The notes under the pieces are model-generated. The model did no database searches. It was not told the origin of the DNA and worked only from the letters and a program-made list of their open reading frames with translations. Position numbers and translations under genes: made by a program. From Pseudooceanicola spongiae (GTDB lineage: Bacteria; Pseudomonadota; Alphaproteobacteria; Rhodobacterales; Rhodobacteraceae), in NCBI RefSeq assembly GCF_014899185.1, contig NZ_CP045201.1, positions 3,511,501 to 3,575,500 on the forward strand: DNA of 64,000 nt, read 5' to 3'. Shown here piece after piece: positions 1 through 8,141 of the stretch. Position 1 is the stretch's first letter. Each line of letters begins with the position of its first letter.

Positions 1-136
1 TGGTAAGGCCCGCCCGGAGAGCTCCCGGGTTGCGACGCCATCGCTTGGGCCGGGGCCATCTTGCCCATCCCGCGCCATCTGGCAAGATGCGCCGCGATGA
101 CAGAGGCACTCTCAGCCCCGAATGAAGGACAACGTG

Positions 137-1183
137 ATGACCATTTCAGCTTCGCAAGCCTGGCGGCCCGGCCCGCGCAATGCGATTTCCGATATCAAGG
201 GGCTGCTGGTCGGTCAGTCACAGGATCTGGCGGTGAAGACGGGTGTGACGGTGCTGAGCGCGGATCGCCCCTTCACCGCCGGGGTCAGCGTCATGGGTGG
301 CGCGCCGGGCAGCCGGGAGACGGATCTGCTGGCCCCCGACAAGACGGTGCAACAGGTGGATGCGCTGGTGCTGTCGGGCGGCTCGGCCTTCGGGCTGGAT
401 GCGGCGGGCGGTGTCACGGATGCGCTGCGCGAGGCCGGGCGCGGCTATCAGGCGGGGCCGGTGCGTGTGCCCATCGTGCCCTCGGCGATCCTGTTCGACC
501 TGATCAATGGCGGCAACAAGGACTGGGTGGATAACCCCTACAAGGCGCTTGGGCGTCAGGCCTACGGTGCGCTGAGCGATCAGATCCAGCTGGGCAGCCA
601 TGGCGCGGGCACTGGTGCTGTGACGGCGGGGCTGAAGGGCGGGCTCGGCACCGCCTCTGTCGTGCTGCCCTCGGGGCATATCGTGGCGGCGATCGTGGCG
701 GTGAATGCGCTCGGCACGGCGACGGTCAATGCGGGCGAACACTTCTGGGCCGCCCCATGGGAGATGGACGACGAGTTCGGCGGTCGTGGTATGGCGCAGA
801 CCTTTCCCAACCCGCATGAGCCCCTGACCAAGCTGACCATGCTGGAGCGGATGGGCCTGCCCTCACCCGGGACGCGCGGCAACACCACCATCGGCATCGT
901 CGCGACCGACGCCGATCTCAATCAGGCGCAATGCACCCGCCTTGCCACCACGGCCCACGACGGCTTTGCCCGCGCATTGGTGCCCAGCCATACGCCCGCC
1001 GACGGAGACCTGATCTTTGGTGCCGCCACCGGAGAGAAACCGTTGGACCAGCCTGAGGTCGATATGCTGACGCTGTGTCATGCCGCCGCCATCGTCATGG
1101 CGCGCGCCATTGCGCGGGGGGTGCATGCCGCGACCCCGGCAGCGGGCGATCCGTTCCCCTGCTGGCAGGCTCAATTTGGCTGA
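137..1183 (+). CDS. P1 family (DmpA-type) aminopeptidase
   Basis: Predicted self-processing aminopeptidase of MEROPS family S58 (DmpA / beta-peptidyl aminopeptidase fold), 348 residues, a normal length for the family. The N-terminal half carries the Gly-rich segment LSGGSAFGLDAAGG typical of the family. The nucleophile region reads GNTTIGIVATDADL, placing the expected autoprocessing site at Asn249-Thr250; the free Thr250 would be the catalytic N-terminus of the second chain. The family removes N-terminal residues from small peptides or amides; the substrate here is unknown. The start at 137 is preferred over the in-frame ATG at 122 because AAGGA lies 8 bases upstream of it. No signal peptide is visible, so it is probably cytoplasmic. 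It stands alone, about 110 bases before gabD. Confidence 0.85.
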   Translation: MTISASQAWRPGPRNAISDIKGLLVGQSQDLAVKTGVTVLSADRPFTAGVSVMGGAPGSRETDLLAPDKTVQQVDALVLSGGSAFGLDAAGGVTDALREAGRGYQAGPVRVPIVPSAILFDLINGGNKDWVDNPYKALGRQAYGALSDQIQLGSHGAGTGAVTAGLKGGLGTASVVLPSGHIVAAIVAVNALGTATVNAGEHFWAAPWEMDDEFGGRGMAQTFPNPHEPLTKLTMLERMGLPSPGTRGNTTIGIVATDADLNQAQCTRLATTAHDGFARALVPSHTPADGDLIFGAATGEKPLDQPEVDMLTLCHAAAIVMARAIARGVHAATPAAGDPFPCWQAQFG

Positions 1184-1202
1184 GTCGCGTCGAAAACGGG
1201 TG

Positions 1203-1235
1203 GCGTCGCGGCGCTTCGGCGCTAGGTTGCGACGC
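1203..1235 (+). other. nested inverted repeat between P1 peptidase and gabD
   Basis: GCGTCGC (1203-1209) pairs with GCGACGC (1229-1235), and an inner GCGC-TTCG-GCGC tetraloop hairpin sits at 1211-1222. There is no T-tract, so it is not a classical intrinsic terminator. It may be an mRNA end or 5' leader structure for gabD. Seen directly; the function is a guess. Confidence 0.35.
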
Positions 1236-1294
1236 ATACCCAAACCTCGGCCCGCGTCAGGGGATGCGGCGCCACTCTGATAAAGGGATACCCC

Positions 1295-2770
1295 ATGCTC
1301 GATTCCAAGACGGACCTGCGGTCCTTGCTGAAAGACCCCTCGCTGCTGGTCGAAGCGGCCTATCTGGCCGGCGACTGGGTCGAGGGCGACGAGGGCACCT
1401 TTGACGTGCTCAACCCTGCGCGCGGCGATGTCATCGCCCGCGTCGCCGACCTCAGCCGCGACCAGATGGCTCTGGCCATCGACAAGGCCTACGTCGCGCA
1501 AAAGGAATGGGCGGCGATGACCGGCAAGGAACGCGCCAACATCATGCGCAAATGGTACGATCTGATGATGGAGAACCAGGACGATCTGGGCACCATCCTG
1601 ACCGCCGAACAGGGCAAGCCGCTGGCCGAAGCCAAGGGCGAGATCGCCTATGGCGCGTCCTTCATCGAGTTCTTCGCCGAAGAGGCCAAGCGCATCTACG
1701 GTGAAACCATCCCCGGCCACCAGCGCGACAAGCGCATCACCGTGATCAAGCAGCCCATCGGTGTGGCCGCCTCGATCACGCCGTGGAACTTCCCCAACGC
1801 GATGATCACCCGCAAGGCCGCCCCCGCGTTGGCCGCAGGCTGTGCCTTCGTCGGTCGCCCTGCCAAGGAAACGCCGCTGTCGGCGCTTGTCATGGGCGTG
1901 CTGGCGGAACGCGCGGGCATCCCGAAGGGCGTCTTCTCGATCCTGACCTCCTCCAGGGCCTCCGATGCCGGCAAGGAGTTCTGCGAGAACCCGAAAGTGC
2001 GCAAGATCACCTTTACCGGTTCGACAGAGGTGGGGCGCATCCTGCTGAAGCAATCCGCCGAGCAGATCAAGAAATGCTCGATGGAGCTGGGCGGCAACGC
2101 ACCCTTCATCGTCTTTGATGACGCCGATCTGGATGCGGCAGTCGAAGGCGCGATCATGTGCAAGTTCCGCAACAACGGCCAGACCTGCGTCTGCGCCAAC
2201 CGGATCTATGTGCAGGACGGTGTCTATGACGCCTTCGCCGAAAAGCTGCGCGTCCGTGTCAGCCAGATGAAGGTGGGCGACGGGCTGGAAGAGGGCACGG
2301 ACCTCGGTCCTCTCATCAACGCCGACGCCATCACCAAGGTGCAGGAACATATCGCCGACGCCAAAGCCAAGGGCGGCAAGGTGATCCTCGGCGGCGAGGC
2401 GCATGAGATGGAGGGCACGTTCTTCGGCCCGACCATCGTCACCGGTGCCACGAAAGAGATGCTGTTCTCGACCGAGGAAACCTTCGGCCCCCTCGCGCCG
2501 CTGTTCCGCTTCGACACCGTGGACGATGTGATCGAGCTGGCCAACGACACGATCTTCGGTCTGGCGAGCTATTTCTATGCCAAGGATCTCAGCCGTGTCT
2601 ACAAGGTGGCCGAGGCGCTGGAATATGGCATCGTCGGCGTCAACACCGGCATCATCTCGACCGAGGTGGCCCCGTTCGGCGGCGTCAAGCAATCCGGTCT
2701 GGGCCGCGAAGGCAGCCACCACGGGATCGAGGATTATCTTGAGATGAAATACATCTGCATGTCGGTCTGA
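1295..2770 (+). CDS. gabD: NAD(P)-dependent succinate-semialdehyde dehydrogenase
   Basis: Aldehyde dehydrogenase of 491 residues that oxidises succinate semialdehyde to succinate in GABA/4-hydroxybutyrate breakdown. The catalytic Cys is C298 in GQTCVCAN and the general base is E264 in MELGGNAPF; the NAD-fold motif FTGSTEVG is present. The C-terminal FGGVKQSGLGREG motif is typical of GabD-type SSADH, including its second cysteine. One departure: the normally conserved Lys of the KPA cofactor motif is Arg188 (VGRPAKETPLSAL). The ATG follows AAAGGG by about 7 bases. A strong terminator follows the stop. No GABA transaminase lies in the window, so the exact aldehyde is inferred from similarity only. 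Confidence 0.88.
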   Translation: MLDSKTDLRSLLKDPSLLVEAAYLAGDWVEGDEGTFDVLNPARGDVIARVADLSRDQMALAIDKAYVAQKEWAAMTGKERANIMRKWYDLMMENQDDLGTILTAEQGKPLAEAKGEIAYGASFIEFFAEEAKRIYGETIPGHQRDKRITVIKQPIGVAASITPWNFPNAMITRKAAPALAAGCAFVGRPAKETPLSALVMGVLAERAGIPKGVFSILTSSRASDAGKEFCENPKVRKITFTGSTEVGRILLKQSAEQIKKCSMELGGNAPFIVFDDADLDAAVEGAIMCKFRNNGQTCVCANRIYVQDGVYDAFAEKLRVRVSQMKVGDGLEEGTDLGPLINADAITKVQEHIADAKAKGGKVILGGEAHEMEGTFFGPTIVTGATKEMLFSTEETFGPLAPLFRFDTVDDVIELANDTIFGLASYFYAKDLSRVYKVAEALEYGIVGVNTGIISTEVAPFGGVKQSGLGREGSHHGIEDYLEMKYICMSV

Positions 2771-2793
2771 TCTGACCGCTTGCAGGGATCTGG

Positions 2794-2828
2794 ACCGGCG
2801 CCGAGCAGATCGGCGCCGGTCTTTTTTT
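2794..2828 (+). terminator. intrinsic terminator of gabD
   Basis: A perfect 11-bp stem, ACCGGCGCCGA (2794-2804) with TCGGCGCCGGT (2810-2820), has a 5-base loop and is followed by seven T residues. It sits 23 bases after the gabD stop and abuts the 3' end of the convergent MFS gene. Confidence 0.93.
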
Positions 2829-4002
2829 ATGCGAGCGCCGTGCGGGCGCGCATCCGGGCAGCGCTCAGGTGCACAGCGGCACCACCGCAATAGGCCACGA
2901 CGCCGAAGATCACGAGGCCGGTCAGCCCCATGGCGCCGGTCATCGCCAGCAGGATCGGCGTGCCGATGAAGTTGCCAAGGTTGCCCATCTGCGCCAGCGC
3001 GCCATTCGCCAGCGCCCGGTCGGCAGGGTCGTGGTTGATCTGTGGGATGCTGGCAAAGCTGCTGCCCTGCACGAAGCCAAGCGCGCAGAACAACAGCACC
3101 GGCGGCCACGACGCGCCCGGCAGCACGCCCATCAGCAGCGCACATGTCGCCGCCGCCAGAAAGCCGCAGATCGCCACCGGCACCGCAGGCACCAGCCGCA
3201 GACAGAGCGCGCCAAGCGTCAGACCCGTCACGATCCCCGCCACCGGCAGCACCGTCACCAGCCCGTCTCGTGTGGCGTCGGGCAGGAACGGCGGCAGCAC
3301 CGTCAGGATCGCCACGAAGGTCGCCGTGTAGCACACAAAGCCAAGGGCCGGCGCCGCGACATGAGGCGAGGTGTAAGCTTGGACATGACGCCTCAGGATC
3401 ATCCCAAGGCCCAGCCGCTGCGCCGGGTGCGCGACCGCTCCGTCGCGTGGCAGCCGGTCATCGGGCAGCGTCATGAACAGCACGCCCGCCAGCACGACCA
3501 TGTAGGCCGCGTGGCTCATCAGCACGACCGGCAGCCCGCCGAACGACAGCAGCGCCGGTCCGATCAGCGCGTACAGGGCGAAGGCGACGCCGAAGTACGT
3601 CCCCCACAGCGACATGGCGAGGGGGCGCGACTTGTCGTCGGTGATCTCGGCCATCAGGGTCGGGGCGGCGACGACAATGGCCAGATGCGACAGGCCTTCG
3701 ATACCGCGCAGCACCAGCATCACCGGCAGCGGCAGCATCAGCGATTCAACCGCCGACAGGGCCGCACCCAGCAGCAGCGCCGCGATCATCATGCGCCGGA
3801 AGCCGACGCGCGCCACGACCATGCCAGCGACCAGCCCCAGCACCACCCCGATCAGCGAAATCATCGACAGCAGAAACCCAAGGCCCGCCCCGGAGTCCGG
3901 ATAGGCGGCGGCCCAAGCGGGAAACAGCACCGAGATCTTGCCGAACTGCGCCGCCGCTCCCAGACCGGCAGCAAACAGAGCAAAAACGCGCAGCAGGATC
4001 AT
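2827..4002 (-). CDS. MFS transporter
   Basis: Inner-membrane major facilitator, 391 residues, with about twelve hydrophobic segments and a short central loop around residues 185-200 (LPDDRLPRDG). The A-motif position after TM2 reads VVARVGFRRMM, a form of the family loop GxxxDRxGRR with the acid missing. Substrate cannot be named; the size and short termini suit a CynX/YbfB-like or drug-type uniporter or antiporter. Its ATG overlaps the stop of the LOG-family gene upstream (ATGA, 3999-4002), so the two are translationally coupled and probably co-transcribed. It converges with gabD. Confidence 0.8.
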   Translation of the reverse strand: MILLRVFALFAAGLGAAAQFGKISVLFPAWAAAYPDSGAGLGFLLSMISLIGVVLGLVAGMVVARVGFRRMMIAALLLGAALSAVESLMLPLPVMLVLRGIEGLSHLAIVVAAPTLMAEITDDKSRPLAMSLWGTYFGVAFALYALIGPALLSFGGLPVVLMSHAAYMVVLAGVLFMTLPDDRLPRDGAVAHPAQRLGLGMILRRHVQAYTSPHVAAPALGFVCYTATFVAILTVLPPFLPDATRDGLVTVLPVAGIVTGLTLGALCLRLVPAVPVAICGFLAAATCALLMGVLPGASWPPVLLFCALGFVQGSSFASIPQINHDPADRALANGALAQMGNLGNFIGTPILLAMTGAMGLTGLVIFGVVAYCGGAAVHLSAARMRARTALA

Positions 4003-4847
4003 GCTTCGCGCCCCGGAATGTTGTTGCGGGTCTCGCCTGCGCCATCCCAGTTCTCGATCGCCTCAAACGCCTCGGCGGCGGTTTCGACGAACTTGAACAG
4101 CTTGAGGTCCTCGGGCGAGATCGTGCCTGCCTCGCAGAGGGCCTCGAAGTTGATGACCTTTTCCCAGAAGGCGCGGCCGAACAGCAGGAAGGGGATCTTC
4201 TGCATCCGTCCGGTCTGGATCAGGGTCAGCGCCTCAAAGGTCTCGTCCATGGTGCCGAAACCGCCGGGAAACACGCAGACGGCCCGCGCCCGCATCAGGA
4301 AGTGCATCTTGCGGATCGCGAAGTAATGGAAGTTGAAGCACAGATCCGGCGTGACGTATTCGTTCGGCGTCTGCTCATGCGGCAGCACGATGTTGAGGCC
4401 GATGGAGCTGCCACCGGCATCCTGTGCGCCACGGTTGCCCGCCTCCATCACGCCGGGGCCACCGCCGGTGCAGATGACGTTCTGCTTGCCGTAGGATTCC
4501 AGCGACTTCATCGTCATCAGCCGGGCAAACTCGCGCGCTTCGCTGTAAAAATGCGACAGATCGGCCATGCCTTTGGAGCGCGCCGTCTTGCCCGGCTCGG
4601 GGATGCGCGCGCCACCGAACAGCACCACGGTGCTCTCGATCCCGCGTTCGTCCATCACCATCTGCGGCTTGAGCAGCTCCAGCTGCAGGCGGACCGCGCG
4701 CAATTCGTCGCGGCACAGGAAATCGTTGTCGGCAAAGGCCAGGCGATAGGCGGGGGCGCGGCTTTGCGGGGTGTCGGGCAGGCTATGCGTGCTCTCGACG
4801 TCCTTCTGGGCTTCGCGGAGGGGGGATTGGCGGCTGTCGTCAGTCAT
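3999..4847 (-). CDS. LOG family protein (TIGR00730-like)
   Basis: Rossmann-fold LOG (lysine decarboxylase-like) protein of 282 residues, the longer bacterial form with an N-terminal extension of about 90 residues. Signature motifs are GGGPGVMEAGNRGA and PGGFGTMDETFE, plus VVLFGGARIPEP at the start of the Rossmann domain. The family includes cytokinin riboside 5'-monophosphate phosphoribohydrolases and nucleotide 5'-monophosphate nucleosidases that release the base from an NMP. This suggests a nucleotide-hydrolysis role but does not prove it. The start is set at the ATG at 4847 (MTDDSRQSPLREA); the longer frame upstream reads through low-complexity intergenic sequence. It is first in a two-gene unit with the MFS gene and divergent from dapD. 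Confidence 0.85.
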   Translation of the reverse strand: MTDDSRQSPLREAQKDVESTHSLPDTPQSRAPAYRLAFADNDFLCRDELRAVRLQLELLKPQMVMDERGIESTVVLFGGARIPEPGKTARSKGMADLSHFYSEAREFARLMTMKSLESYGKQNVICTGGGPGVMEAGNRGAQDAGGSSIGLNIVLPHEQTPNEYVTPDLCFNFHYFAIRKMHFLMRARAVCVFPGGFGTMDETFEALTLIQTGRMQKIPFLLFGRAFWEKVINFEALCEAGTISPEDLKLFKFVETAAEAFEAIENWDGAGETRNNIPGREA

Positions 4848-4946
4848 GAGGCGTCCTTTGTGTTGCGCCTTTGCTAGCGCAGGGCGCAGGGCGGCGCCAG
4901 CGCAAGGCAGCCCGCAAAACGCGGGCAAGGGCGGGCACCAGCAAGA

Positions 4947-4974
4947 TTGCGGCGCGGCGCACAAGTGATTATAG
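4947..4974 (+). promoter_or_regulatory. candidate sigma70 promoter of dapD
   Basis: TTGCGG (4947-4952) and TTATAG (4969-4974) are spaced by 16 bases. They sit 31 bases upstream of the dapD start in the divergent LOG-dapD intergenic. Found by eye only. Confidence 0.35.
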
Positions 4975-5005
4975 GGCCAAAGACCCGTATTTCAGGAGAC
5001 GCCCC

Positions 5006-5833
5006 ATGTCGAACGCTGCATTGGAAACCGCCATCGAAGCCGCCTGGGAGGCGCGCGATACGATTACCCCCGCCACCACCGGCGAAACCCGCGACGCCAT
5101 CGAGACGACGCTGGCCGCGCTCGACGGCGGCACTCTGCGCGTCGCTGAAAAGCAGGACGACGGCAGCTGGTTCGTCAATCAGTGGGCCAAGAAAGCGGTT
5201 CTGCTCGGCTTTCGTCTCAAGGACATGGAAGAACAGTCCGGCGGCCCGCAAGGCGGCACCTGGTGGGACAAGGTCGACAGCAAGTTCAAGGGCTGGACCC
5301 CGGCCGAGTGGAAAGCTGCAGGCTTTCGCGCCGTGCCGAACTGCGTTGTCCGCAAATCCGCCTATATCGCGCCGGGCGTGGTGCTGATGCCGTCCTTCGT
5401 GAACCTCGGCGCTTATGTCGACACCGGCACGATGGTCGATGCCTGGGCGACCGTCGGCAGCTGCGCGCAGATCGGCAAGAACGTGCACCTGTCGGGCGGC
5501 GTGGGGATCGGCGGCGTGCTGGAGCCTATGCAGGCCGGCCCCACGATCATCGAGGACAACTGCTTCATCGGGGCGCGCTCCGAAGTGGTTGAGGGCGTGA
5601 TCATCCGCGAAGGCTCGGTTCTGGGGATGGGCGTCTACATCGGCCAGTCGACCAAGATCGTCGATCGTGAAACCGGCGAAGTCACCTATGGCGAAGTGCC
5701 GCCCTATTCCGTCGTCGTCTCCGGCACGATGCCCTCGAAGAACGGCGTGAACCTCTATTGCGCCGTCATCGTCAAGCGCGTCGACGAACGGACCCGTTCG
5801 AAAACCGGCGTCAACGAGCTGTTGCGCGACTGA
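5006..5833 (+). CDS. dapD: 2,3,4,5-tetrahydropyridine-2,6-dicarboxylate N-succinyltransferase
   Basis: DapD transfers succinyl from succinyl-CoA to tetrahydrodipicolinate in the succinylase branch of lysine and meso-diaminopimelate synthesis. The protein is 275 residues, the family norm. The C-terminal half shows the left-handed beta-helix hexapeptide pattern ([45 protein letters not shown]). The N-terminal part is the helical DapD cap. The start at 5006 ([14 protein letters not shown]) follows AGGAG by 7 bases; upstream in-frame sequence is intergenic. The partner succinyl-DAP desuccinylase dapE lies 3.7 kb downstream on the same strand. A terminator follows. Confidence 0.96.
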   Translation: MSNAALETAIEAAWEARDTITPATTGETRDAIETTLAALDGGTLRVAEKQDDGSWFVNQWAKKAVLLGFRLKDMEEQSGGPQGGTWWDKVDSKFKGWTPAEWKAAGFRAVPNCVVRKSAYIAPGVVLMPSFVNLGAYVDTGTMVDAWATVGSCAQIGKNVHLSGGVGIGGVLEPMQAGPTIIEDNCFIGARSEVVEGVIIREGSVLGMGVYIGQSTKIVDRETGEVTYGEVPPYSVVVSGTMPSKNGVNLYCAVIVKRVDERTRSKTGVNELLRD

Positions 5834-5862
5834 TCCAGCCTCCCGGGCTAAGGATTATTTTG

Positions 5863-5902
5863 GGCGTCTGCGGTCTGTTACGGAACCGCAGGCGCCTTTT
5901 TC
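5863..5902 (+). terminator. intrinsic terminator of dapD
   Basis: The stem GGCGTCTGCGGT (5863-5874) pairs with ACCGCAGGCGCC (5885-5896) with one G-T wobble. The loop is 10 bases and six T follow. It lies 30 bases after the dapD stop. Confidence 0.9.
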
Positions 5903-5972
5903 CGTTGTATCCTCGAAGCCGCGGATAGCTGCGGCACAGATATTTATTTGGATATTGAGGAAGGACCGTCTG

Positions 5973-6224
5973 ATGGAAGGTTTGGGTTGGATTGCGGCGA
6001 TCATCGTGGGTGCGCTCGCGGGGTGGATCGCCGAAAAGATCATGAAATCCGATATGGGGCTGATCCTGAACATCATCCTCGGCATCGTCGGTGCGATCGT
6101 GATGAACTTCCTGCTGATGGCCATCCTCGGCTCGACCCTGGGCGGCTGGATCGGTCAGCTGATCGTCGGCGTCATCGGTGCCTGTCTTCTGATCTTCCTC
6201 GCGCGGGCCTTCCGTCGCGGGTAA
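5973..6224 (+). CDS. GlsB/YeaQ/YmgE family membrane protein
   Basis: Small integral membrane protein of 83 residues (transglycosylase-associated protein family). Three hydrophobic helices are separated by Gly-rich turns: GWIAAIIVGALAGWIAEKIM, then LILNIILGIVGAIVMNFLL, then GGWIGQLIVGVIGACLLIFL, ending in a basic tail. Family members are often stress-induced; the biochemical role is unknown. The start at 5973 (MEGLGW) is chosen because AGGAAGG lies 9 bases upstream; the frame is open back to 5955. It is a single-gene unit bounded by terminators on both sides. Confidence 0.85.
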   Translation: MEGLGWIAAIIVGALAGWIAEKIMKSDMGLILNIILGIVGAIVMNFLLMAILGSTLGGWIGQLIVGVIGACLLIFLARAFRRG

Positions 6225-6248
6225 GCGTTAACGATTAGTCTTTTTCAG

Positions 6249-6283
6249 CGCCCGGAGCCTGCACAGGCCCCGGGCGTTTTGCG
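6249..6283 (+). terminator. intrinsic terminator of the GlsB-like gene
   Basis: CGCCCGG (6249-6255) pairs with CCGGGCG (6270-6276); an inner GCCT/AGGC pair closes the loop. TTTTGCGTTTT follows. It lies 25 bases after the stop codon, close to the 3' end of the convergent DUF2235 gene. Confidence 0.8.
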
Positions 6284-6299
6284 TTTTGCAGGGCGGATT

Positions 6300-7478
6300 T
6301 CAGGGGTCCTGCGGCAGGTTGTGCGGGCGATAATCGGGGTCCGCGTCCATGCGCGCGGTGACTGACAGGGCAATGCTGGCGCTCTGGGGGATGGTGCGCG
6401 CCGCGCCAAGCGGAAACGTCAGCCCGCAGAACTGCCTGCCCTGCGGAAACGCGCCTTTCGGGGTGCGGCCGGGGATGCACTCCAGCAGCCACCAGCCGCT
6501 TTTCAGCGACACATGCATCGGGGCCAGCGGGTCAGGGCGGGAGTATTTGCTCTGGCCTTCGCCCAGCACGATAGAGTTGATGGTGCGCGTCGAATAGGCC
6601 AGCCCCATGGCGCGGGTCTCCTCGATCATCCACTCCAGCGTCAGTTTGCCGAGGCCCGACTCCGGCTCCGGGTAGCCGCCGCCGATGTCACCGTGGACCC
6701 CGGCAAACCAACGCTCCTTCACGTCCTGCGGCTGGCTGTCTTCGGGGCGAAAGGGGTTGAGCAGGAACGCGCGGTCCTCGCCCCAGAGCTTGGGTCGGAA
6801 CATCGCGCGGCGCTCGTCTATAGCCAGCGCCTGACGCACCGCCATGACACTGGGGTTGTTGCTGGTGAAGGCATGCGAGCGGACGCGCGGCCAGAACCGC
6901 CCCGGCTCGATCACAGAAGCGACGGTATCGAACAGCCCGAGGCAGCGGATCTTGGGTTTGGTCGGGTTGAGGATCCGTTCGTGCATGCGGATCTCGGCAA
7001 AGACCTCCGCGCTTTCTGCGGCGTCCGAGGCACCCTCGCCGATGCTCTTGTAGGCGCGATAGGCGTAGTGCAGCAGGTTGAACTGTTCCGGCGCGATCAG
7101 CCCGAAGGCATGCAGGAAACCCGCCAGCACCCGCGCCGAATAGGCCCCCCGGCTGAACCCGAACAGCCAGATCCGGTCGCTGTCGCGTGTGCCGTCCGCG
7201 CCTTTTTCACCATGCTGGTAATGGGTGCAGAGAAAGCGATAGGCCTCCATCACGTTTTCATCCAGACCATAGCCGGTGGCCTGGCCGAACAGCTCGACCA
7301 GCCAGCGACGGCTGGTGGACCAGGCATTGTCAGCCCCAAACGTGCCGACGCCCGGGTCGTAATAGACCACCTGCTCCGGTGTTTTCTTCAACGTGCCATA
7401 GAGGCGCAACACATTGCTGCGCTTGCGCGAAATCTGGTTCGATGTCCCGTCCAGCAGGATCACGATATCCTTGGCCAT
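6300..7478 (-). CDS. DUF2235 domain alpha/beta hydrolase
   Basis: Predicted alpha/beta-hydrolase of the DUF2235 family, 392 residues. The N-terminal strand IVILLDGTSNQ is the family start. The nucleophile elbow is GFSRGAYSARVLAGF (GxSxG, Ser in the middle). A later Asp-His segment, GVHGDIGGGYPE, likely supplies the remaining active-site residues. Some relatives are type VI secretion phospholipase effectors; most are chromosomal genes of unknown substrate. No T6SS genes occur here and there is no signal peptide, so an effector role is not supported. It is a single gene, divergent from the hypothetical at 7673. Confidence 0.82.
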   Translation of the reverse strand: MAKDIVILLDGTSNQISRKRSNVLRLYGTLKKTPEQVVYYDPGVGTFGADNAWSTSRRWLVELFGQATGYGLDENVMEAYRFLCTHYQHGEKGADGTRDSDRIWLFGFSRGAYSARVLAGFLHAFGLIAPEQFNLLHYAYRAYKSIGEGASDAAESAEVFAEIRMHERILNPTKPKIRCLGLFDTVASVIEPGRFWPRVRSHAFTSNNPSVMAVRQALAIDERRAMFRPKLWGEDRAFLLNPFRPEDSQPQDVKERWFAGVHGDIGGGYPEPESGLGKLTLEWMIEETRAMGLAYSTRTINSIVLGEGQSKYSRPDPLAPMHVSLKSGWWLLECIPGRTPKGAFPQGRQFCGLTFPLGAARTIPQSASIALSVTARMDADPDYRPHNLPQDP

Positions 7479-7672
7479 GGCGCTCTGCCCCTTCCGCGCC
7501 CGATGCCTGACGCCGCTGCACCAGGAGGAGCAGTTGAAATGTCTCGCTCAATCTGCAGGAGAGGTTAGCAGCTTTCGCACCCCAACGGAATATGGCCGCC
7601 CGTGCTGCGGGGCCTTTACTCAACGGGGTGTTTCTGACAGGCAGCGCGGATTGAGGTCCGGAGGCCCATGTG

Positions 7673-8128
7673 ATGAACGACGAAGACGACAAGAGCATCC
7701 CGGCAGAGTCCTCTGCCGAAGCGCCCACACAGGCGCCTGCAGAGGTCAGTGCTGACAAGCCTGCCGAAAAGCCGGCCAAGAAAGCGCCCAAGCGGCAGCA
7801 GGTCTTTACCCTGCTGGTCGAAGTGGGCCGCAAGGCGGATGATGGTCTGCCCGAGGGCTGCACCGGTGCCGCGCTGATGTGCTACGCTTCTGGTATCGAC
7901 GAGGCCGAGGCGGTGCGCGAAACCGTGGCTGTGCTCAAGCTGGCCGACCTCGCCCCGCTTGACGTGTCGGGCTATGGCACGCTTGAGGAACGGCTCGAGG
8001 AAGGCCACGACATTCCTGAGGAAGAGCGTGAGCTGATGGACCGCGCGCTGGCGGAAAACGCCGTGATCGTCGCCCAGATGACCCCGTTTTACGAGACGCC
8101 AGAGGGCGGCAAGCAACGCCCGAACTGA
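7673..8128 (+). CDS. conserved hypothetical protein with Ala/Pro/Lys-rich N-terminus
   Basis: A 151-residue protein I do not recognise as a named family. Residues 1-45 are low complexity (Glu, Ala, Pro, Lys; AEKPAKKAPKRQQ) and probably disordered. Residues 46-145 look like a compact acidic domain (FTLLVEVGRKADDGLPEGCTGAALMCYASG...), with alternating strands and helices and two cysteines. The ATG at 7673 has GGAGG 8 bases upstream; a GTG directly before it is the frame's first start. Base composition matches the neighbours. It converges with the Hint gene. Roseobacter-type proteins with this layout are common, so it is likely real, but no function can be assigned. Confidence 0.7.
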   Translation: MNDEDDKSIPAESSAEAPTQAPAEVSADKPAEKPAKKAPKRQQVFTLLVEVGRKADDGLPEGCTGAALMCYASGIDEAEAVRETVAVLKLADLAPLDVSGYGTLEERLEEGHDIPEEERELMDRALAENAVIVAQMTPFYETPEGGKQRPN

Positions 8129-8141
8129 CCGCAGCGGGCGC

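Noticed and set aside
1..121. possible end of an upstream gene and CTTGCC/GGCAAG inverted repeat near 60-87
   Set aside because: Too little sequence to tell; the repeat has no T-tract and only a 6-bp stem.
61..534. 157-codon frame overlapping the start of the P1 peptidase
   Set aside because: Out of frame with the peptidase and low complexity.
863..3334. 823-codon minus-strand frame
   Set aside because: It lies antisense to the P1 peptidase and gabD and runs into the MFS gene region. The translation is low-complexity (RRARR, GAG repeats), with no motif; it results from high GC codon bias.
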